Positions 42,980 to 46,368 of a stretch of DNA of 46,368 nt are shown here, in pieces (positions within the stretch are counted from its first letter, which is position 1; every line of letters starts with the position of its first letter). The DNA is from DATEMK01 sp039914625. Lineage in GTDB: Bacteria > Bacteroidota > Bacteroidia > AKYH767-A > OLB10. A model generated the notes under the pieces. The model worked only from the letters and a program-made list of their open reading frames with translations. It was not told the origin of the DNA and did no database searches. The translations under genes were made by a program, and so were the position numbers. The stretch is taken from contig JBDSOU010000183.1 in the NCBI GenBank assembly GCA_039914625.1, forward strand, positions 1 through 46,368, written 5' to 3'.

Positions 42980-43594
42980 ATGATTGATAAGCGATCACAC
43001 ATATTGGATGCGGCAGAAGAATTGTTTGCCGAGTACGGCTTTGAAGGCACTTCCGTTCGCGAACTTGCCAGGAAAGCAAAAGTGAACATTGCCATGATTT
43101 CCTACTATTTCGGGTCGAAGGAACAATTGATGAAGGTATTGATTCAGAACCGTGCGGGCGCCTTCAGGGAACAGATAGCAACGCTTAACAAAGAGCAGCT
43201 CACTCCAATGGATAAAATGGATTTGCTGATTGAATATTGGGTGGAACGGATTTTTTCAAATCAGCAATTTCACAGAGTGTTGAACCGTGAAATTTCATTA
43301 CAGCAACGTTCTGCATTTAATAAAACCATTTCGGATATTATGCTTGGCAATTTTGAAGAAGTGAAAAAGCTGATTATTGATGGTCAGAAGAAAAGGGTTT
43401 TTCGCAAAGTGGATGTTGAATTGACTATTGCCTCGCTTATCGGAACTATCTCTAAAGTTGTTCAATCTTCTTACCTGTCTTGTAAAATACTAAACGTTGA
43501 TCCTGATAAGAACTCTATTTTCAATGAGAAACATAAGAACCGTTTGAAATTGCATTTAAAAGATTTAATGCGTGCTCATTTACTTATTAAATAG
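42980..43594 (+). CDS. TetR-family transcriptional regulator
   Basis: 204 residues. N-terminal HTH (ILDAAEELFAEYGFEGTSVR, ELARKAKVNIAMISYYFGSK) of residues ~7-54 is typical of TetR/AcrR regulators, followed by a divergent helical ligand-binding domain with C-terminal HLKDLMRAHLL. Likely represses its own operon and the efflux genes until a drug or lipid ligand binds. Start ATG 42980 lies 25 bp after the -7 box. Confidence 0.93.
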   Translation: MIDKRSHILDAAEELFAEYGFEGTSVRELARKAKVNIAMISYYFGSKEQLMKVLIQNRAGAFREQIATLNKEQLTPMDKMDLLIEYWVERIFSNQQFHRVLNREISLQQRSAFNKTISDIMLGNFEEVKKLIIDGQKKRVFRKVDVELTIASLIGTISKVVQSSYLSCKILNVDPDKNSIFNEKHKNRLKLHLKDLMRAHLLIK

Positions 43595-43636
43595 GTCATA
43601 CAGTAATAGAAAAAAATATACTAATCAATAAACACT

Positions 43637-44683
43637 ATGGAAACTCCGGAGAAAAGCAATTCCAAAAAGAAAAAAATTCTTCCTGTTATTCTTGCTTTGA
43701 TTGTGATTGCATCGGTTGCATTCGGAATCAATAAATATATTTATGCGCAGCATCATGAAGACACGGATGATGCGCAGGTAGATGCTGATATCAGTCCGGT
43801 GCTTGCTCGTGTTTCCGGCTATGTAAATGAAATTCGCTTTAGTGATAATCAGCAGGTCATTAAAGGCGACACGCTCATAAAATTAGATGACCGCGATTTG
43901 CAAATTAAATTACAGCAAACGCAGGCAGGGTATGACAATGCAAATGCAAGCATTACAGTGGCACGCGCTAATGCCGGAACAGCGGAAGCAAATCTTGAAT
44001 CGGTAAAATCAAATGTAGAAACGGCAAAAGTCCGTGTCTGGAAAGCGACAGAAGATTTTAAGCGGTATGAAAATTTGATTGCTCAAAACGCAGGTACAAG
44101 GCAACAATTTGATGCTGCCAAAGCCGAAAAAGAAACTGCTGAAGCTGCTTTGAAAACGGCAACTAAACAGCAACAGGCAGCAGTGATGCAAAGCCAGGCA
44201 GCAAAAGAGCAAATTGCACTTGCACAATCACAGCTTTCGCAAAGACAGGCGGAAATTGATTTTGCAAAACTGCAACTATCTTATACAACTATTATTTCTC
44301 CGGCAAACGGAATTGCTTCAAGAAAGAACGTACAGCCGGGACAATTGGTAAGTGCAGGCGCACCTTTGTTTGCTGTTGTTAGCACTGATGATATATGTGT
44401 GATTGCAAATTTTAAAGAAACACAATTGACAAAAATGAAAGAAGGGTTGCAGGTTGATGTGAAATCCGATGCTTTTCCTGATGAAAAGATTGATGGAACT
44501 GTTTATCGTTTTTCTGCCGCGACAGGTGCAAAATTCAGCTTGCTTCCTCCCGATAATGCAACAGGAAATTTTGTGAAAGTTGTTCAACGCATTCCCGTAA
44601 AAATTAAGCTCAGTAGTAATAAAGAAGTTCTTGCTCGTCTTCGGCCGGGAATGAGTGTGAAAGTTTCAGTGAAGCTGGATTGA
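43637..44683 (+). CDS. HlyD-family membrane fusion protein (EmrA-like)
   Basis: 348 residues. Single membrane anchor at ~14-33 (KILPVILALIVIASVAFGIN). Barrel-sandwich part begins EDTDDAQVDADISPVLARVS (the EmrA hallmark). Long coiled-coil hairpin ~90-205 with Ala/Gln-rich helices (AAKEQIALAQSQLSQRQAEI), then SPANGIASRKNVQPGQLVSA and the beta-barrel part. Bridges the EmrB-like pump to an outer-membrane channel. 42 bp after the TetR gene. Confidence 0.94.
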   Translation: METPEKSNSKKKKILPVILALIVIASVAFGINKYIYAQHHEDTDDAQVDADISPVLARVSGYVNEIRFSDNQQVIKGDTLIKLDDRDLQIKLQQTQAGYDNANASITVARANAGTAEANLESVKSNVETAKVRVWKATEDFKRYENLIAQNAGTRQQFDAAKAEKETAEAALKTATKQQQAAVMQSQAAKEQIALAQSQLSQRQAEIDFAKLQLSYTTIISPANGIASRKNVQPGQLVSAGAPLFAVVSTDDICVIANFKETQLTKMKEGLQVDVKSDAFPDEKIDGTVYRFSAATGAKFSLLPPDNATGNFVKVVQRIPVKIKLSSNKEVLARLRPGMSVKVSVKLD

Positions 44684-44736
44684 AAAAATGAACGCAGAAG
44701 CGTAATGACGCAGATAAGAAATAAATATTAAGAGCA

Positions 44737-46284
44737 ATGCCCGAAGTCGGTTTTAAAAAATTCATCATTACGTTTACTGTTATTCTTGCAGCGCTGCTTG
44801 AATTGGTTGATACAACGGTGGTTAATGTTTCGCTGCCGCAAATTATGGGTAACCTTGGCGCTACGTTAGAGGATGTTGGCTGGGTAGTAACGGCTTATTC
44901 TATTGCTAACGTTATTATACTTCCTATGTCAGGTTGGCTGGCTGCTAAGTTTGGACGGAGAAACTATTTTACTTTTTCTATTATACTTTTTACTGTGGCA
45001 TCTTTCTTCTGCGGTAATGCTGATAATATATGGGAGCTTGTTGCATTTCGTTTTATACAGGGAATTGGCGGTGGTGCTTTGCTTGGTACTGCACAGGCAA
45101 TTTTAGTGGAAACATGGCCGCGCGAACAGCTTGGAATGGCAACGGCAATATTCGGTCTTGGTGTTGTGGTGGGACCTACTCTTGGTCCGACACTTGGCGG
45201 ATATATAACAGATCATTTTACATGGCCGTGGATTTTTTATATAAACATTCCGCTTGGAATTATTGCTGTGCTGCTTACGTTGCAATATATTAAAGAGTCA
45301 CTACATGTTCAAAAAGTTTTTGATGTTGACTGGCTTGGCATTATTTTTCTTGCTGCGGGAGTCGGGTCGCTGCAGATTGTTCTGGAGCGTGGCGAAGGCG
45401 ATGATTGGTTCAACTCTACTTATATTATTGTGCTTTCCATAGTTTCAGTAGGTGCAATTATTTCTTTTATATGGCGCGAACTAACAACCGATCATCCTAT
45501 AGTTAACCTGCGCATCCTGAAGAACCGTTCATTGTCTATAGGCATGTTCACTACATTTATTCTCGGGTTCGGGTTGTTTGGATCAGTGTTTATTTTCCCG
45601 GTATTTTGTCAGAATCTTTTAGGTTTTTCTGCACAGCAAACCGGGATGCTTTTAATTCCCGGTGGATTGGCAACCATACTGATGATGCCGATGGTGGGAA
45701 AGATGCTTCAGAATAAATTTCCTCCACAGATAATGGCAACGTTTGGCTTTCTTTTATTTTTCCTTTTTACTTATACTTTGTCAAAAGCCAATTTATCATC
45801 GGGCGAAAGTGATTTTTATATTCCGTTAATTTTGCGCGGTATGGGACTGGCTTTATTGTTTGTCCCGTTAACAACTCTTGCATTGGGAAGCCTGCAGCCA
45901 AAGGATGTTGCCCAGGGAACAGGACTCAATAATATGATGCGGCAGCTTGGAGGTTCTTTCGGTATTGCTATTATTACCACACTTATCCATCTTAGGCAGG
46001 GATTTCACCGCAACCGGTTAATTGAACATATAAATTCTTATGATCCTGCTTTTAACGAACGCTTTAATAATTTGACGCAATCTATTATTTCAAAAGGCTA
46101 TGCTTTGGCAGATGCGCAGACGTTAGCTCTCAAAGCCATTGAAGGCACTGTGATAAAGCAAACATACCTGATGAGCTATATAGACGGCTTTTGGTTTGTG
46201 GGTGTTTTTTTTATTTTCTGCATCCCGCTTTTGTATTTGCAGAAAATTAAAAGAGGAACTAAGGTGGCTGTGGATGCTCATTGA
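44737..46284 (+). CDS. DHA2-family MFS multidrug exporter (EmrB-like)
   Basis: 515 residues, 14 membrane segments. MFS motif A region (GWLAAKFGRRNYF), motif D1-like DTTVVNVSLPQIMGNLGA, VTAYSIANVIILPMS, and motif C GVVVGPTLGPTLGGYI. A proton-driven exporter that works with the HlyD protein upstream (53-bp spacer). An outer-membrane TolC gene is not seen between TetR and EmrA, as is common in such operons. C-terminal KIKRGTKVAVDAH is short and polar. Confidence 0.95.
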   Translation: MPEVGFKKFIITFTVILAALLELVDTTVVNVSLPQIMGNLGATLEDVGWVVTAYSIANVIILPMSGWLAAKFGRRNYFTFSIILFTVASFFCGNADNIWELVAFRFIQGIGGGALLGTAQAILVETWPREQLGMATAIFGLGVVVGPTLGPTLGGYITDHFTWPWIFYINIPLGIIAVLLTLQYIKESLHVQKVFDVDWLGIIFLAAGVGSLQIVLERGEGDDWFNSTYIIVLSIVSVGAIISFIWRELTTDHPIVNLRILKNRSLSIGMFTTFILGFGLFGSVFIFPVFCQNLLGFSAQQTGMLLIPGGLATILMMPMVGKMLQNKFPPQIMATFGFLLFFLFTYTLSKANLSSGESDFYIPLILRGMGLALLFVPLTTLALGSLQPKDVAQGTGLNNMMRQLGGSFGIAIITTLIHLRQGFHRNRLIEHINSYDPAFNERFNNLTQSIISKGYALADAQTLALKAIEGTVIKQTYLMSYIDGFWFVGVFFIFCIPLLYLQKIKRGTKVAVDAH

Positions 46285-46317
46285 TTGCAGTGAGCAGGTT
46301 TTTAAAAACAGGTAAGT

Positions 46318-46368
46318 ATGAAAATAATTCCCTGTGAACTACCTTACACAAAGGAACTTCAGCTGTAT
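46318..46368 (+). CDS. start of a further gene, cut by window edge
   Basis: ATG at 46318 opens a frame of 17 codons (MKIIPCELPYTKELQLY) to the end of the window. Too short to name. Confidence 0.45.
   Translation, partial: MKIIPCELPYTKELQLY

Overview
The window is a low-GC stretch from a Bacteroidota chromosome, most likely a sphingobacterial or chitinophagal relative. The evidence is several secreted proteins ending in type IX secretion system (T9SS) C-terminal sorting domains, many TAnnTTTG -7 promoter boxes, no purine-rich ribosome-binding sites, a DUF885 lipoprotein, a PPC-rich adhesin-like giant, and intergenic repeats of short A/T-rich words. No rRNA, tRNA, CRISPR array, integrase or transposase was found.

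Layout. 1-3022 is the truncated 5' part of a double amidohydrolase. 3.2-5.7 kb holds a hypothetical protein, a membrane cytochrome c fusion and hflX. 5.8-8.1 kb (mostly minus) holds a retropepsin-like protein, a nonsense-riddled gene remnant, a ParE-type toxin-antitoxin pair, 3-hydroxyanthranilate dioxygenase and a small helical protein. 8.1-10.5 kb is an atypical SDR convergent with glycyl-tRNA synthetase. 10.6-13.9 kb carries two T9SS cargo genes. Each is preceded, in plus-strand order, by an orphan sorting-domain tail and a ~130-bp inverted-repeat element. 14.1-17.5 kb is a minus-strand run: RidA/2-aminomuconate deaminase-like, Big_5 lipoprotein, free methionine-R-sulfoxide reductase, ComF. 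17.6-25.4 kb holds a coiled-coil membrane protein, a histidine-kinase remnant, a small exported protein beside a 1422-residue T9SS protein, a NUMOD4/HNH protein and an EamA transporter. 25.5-28 kb is rplU-rpmA convergent with aspS. 28.2-33.8 kb holds a DUF885 lipoprotein, a third orphan sorting-domain tail, a toxin-antitoxin pair whose MazF-like toxin is split by an amber codon, a Kelch T9SS protein, and a 26-unit array of 21-bp repeats next to a winged-helix-like protein of unknown function. 34-37.2 kb is accB-accC-marC-rnhA, with word-based inverted repeats in each spacer. 37.3-42.8 kb holds a lamin-tail protein, an S74/T9SS protein and an HTTM protein. 42.9-46.3 kb is a TetR-EmrA-EmrB efflux operon, followed by the first 17 codons of another gene.

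How the genes fit together. accB and accC supply two subunits of acetyl-CoA carboxylase. HAO, the SDR and the RidA protein look like scattered parts of kynurenine/2-aminomuconate catabolism. TetR probably represses its own operon through two 16-bp palindromes that overlap the promoter.

Most interesting: the 21-bp array (32470-33015). It fills a divergent intergenic region, keeps exact 21-bp spacing despite sequence divergence, is open in more than one reading frame without ATG-started genes, and is followed by an intrinsic terminator. Second is the family of orphan T9SS sorting-domain tails linked to a paired inverted-repeat element.
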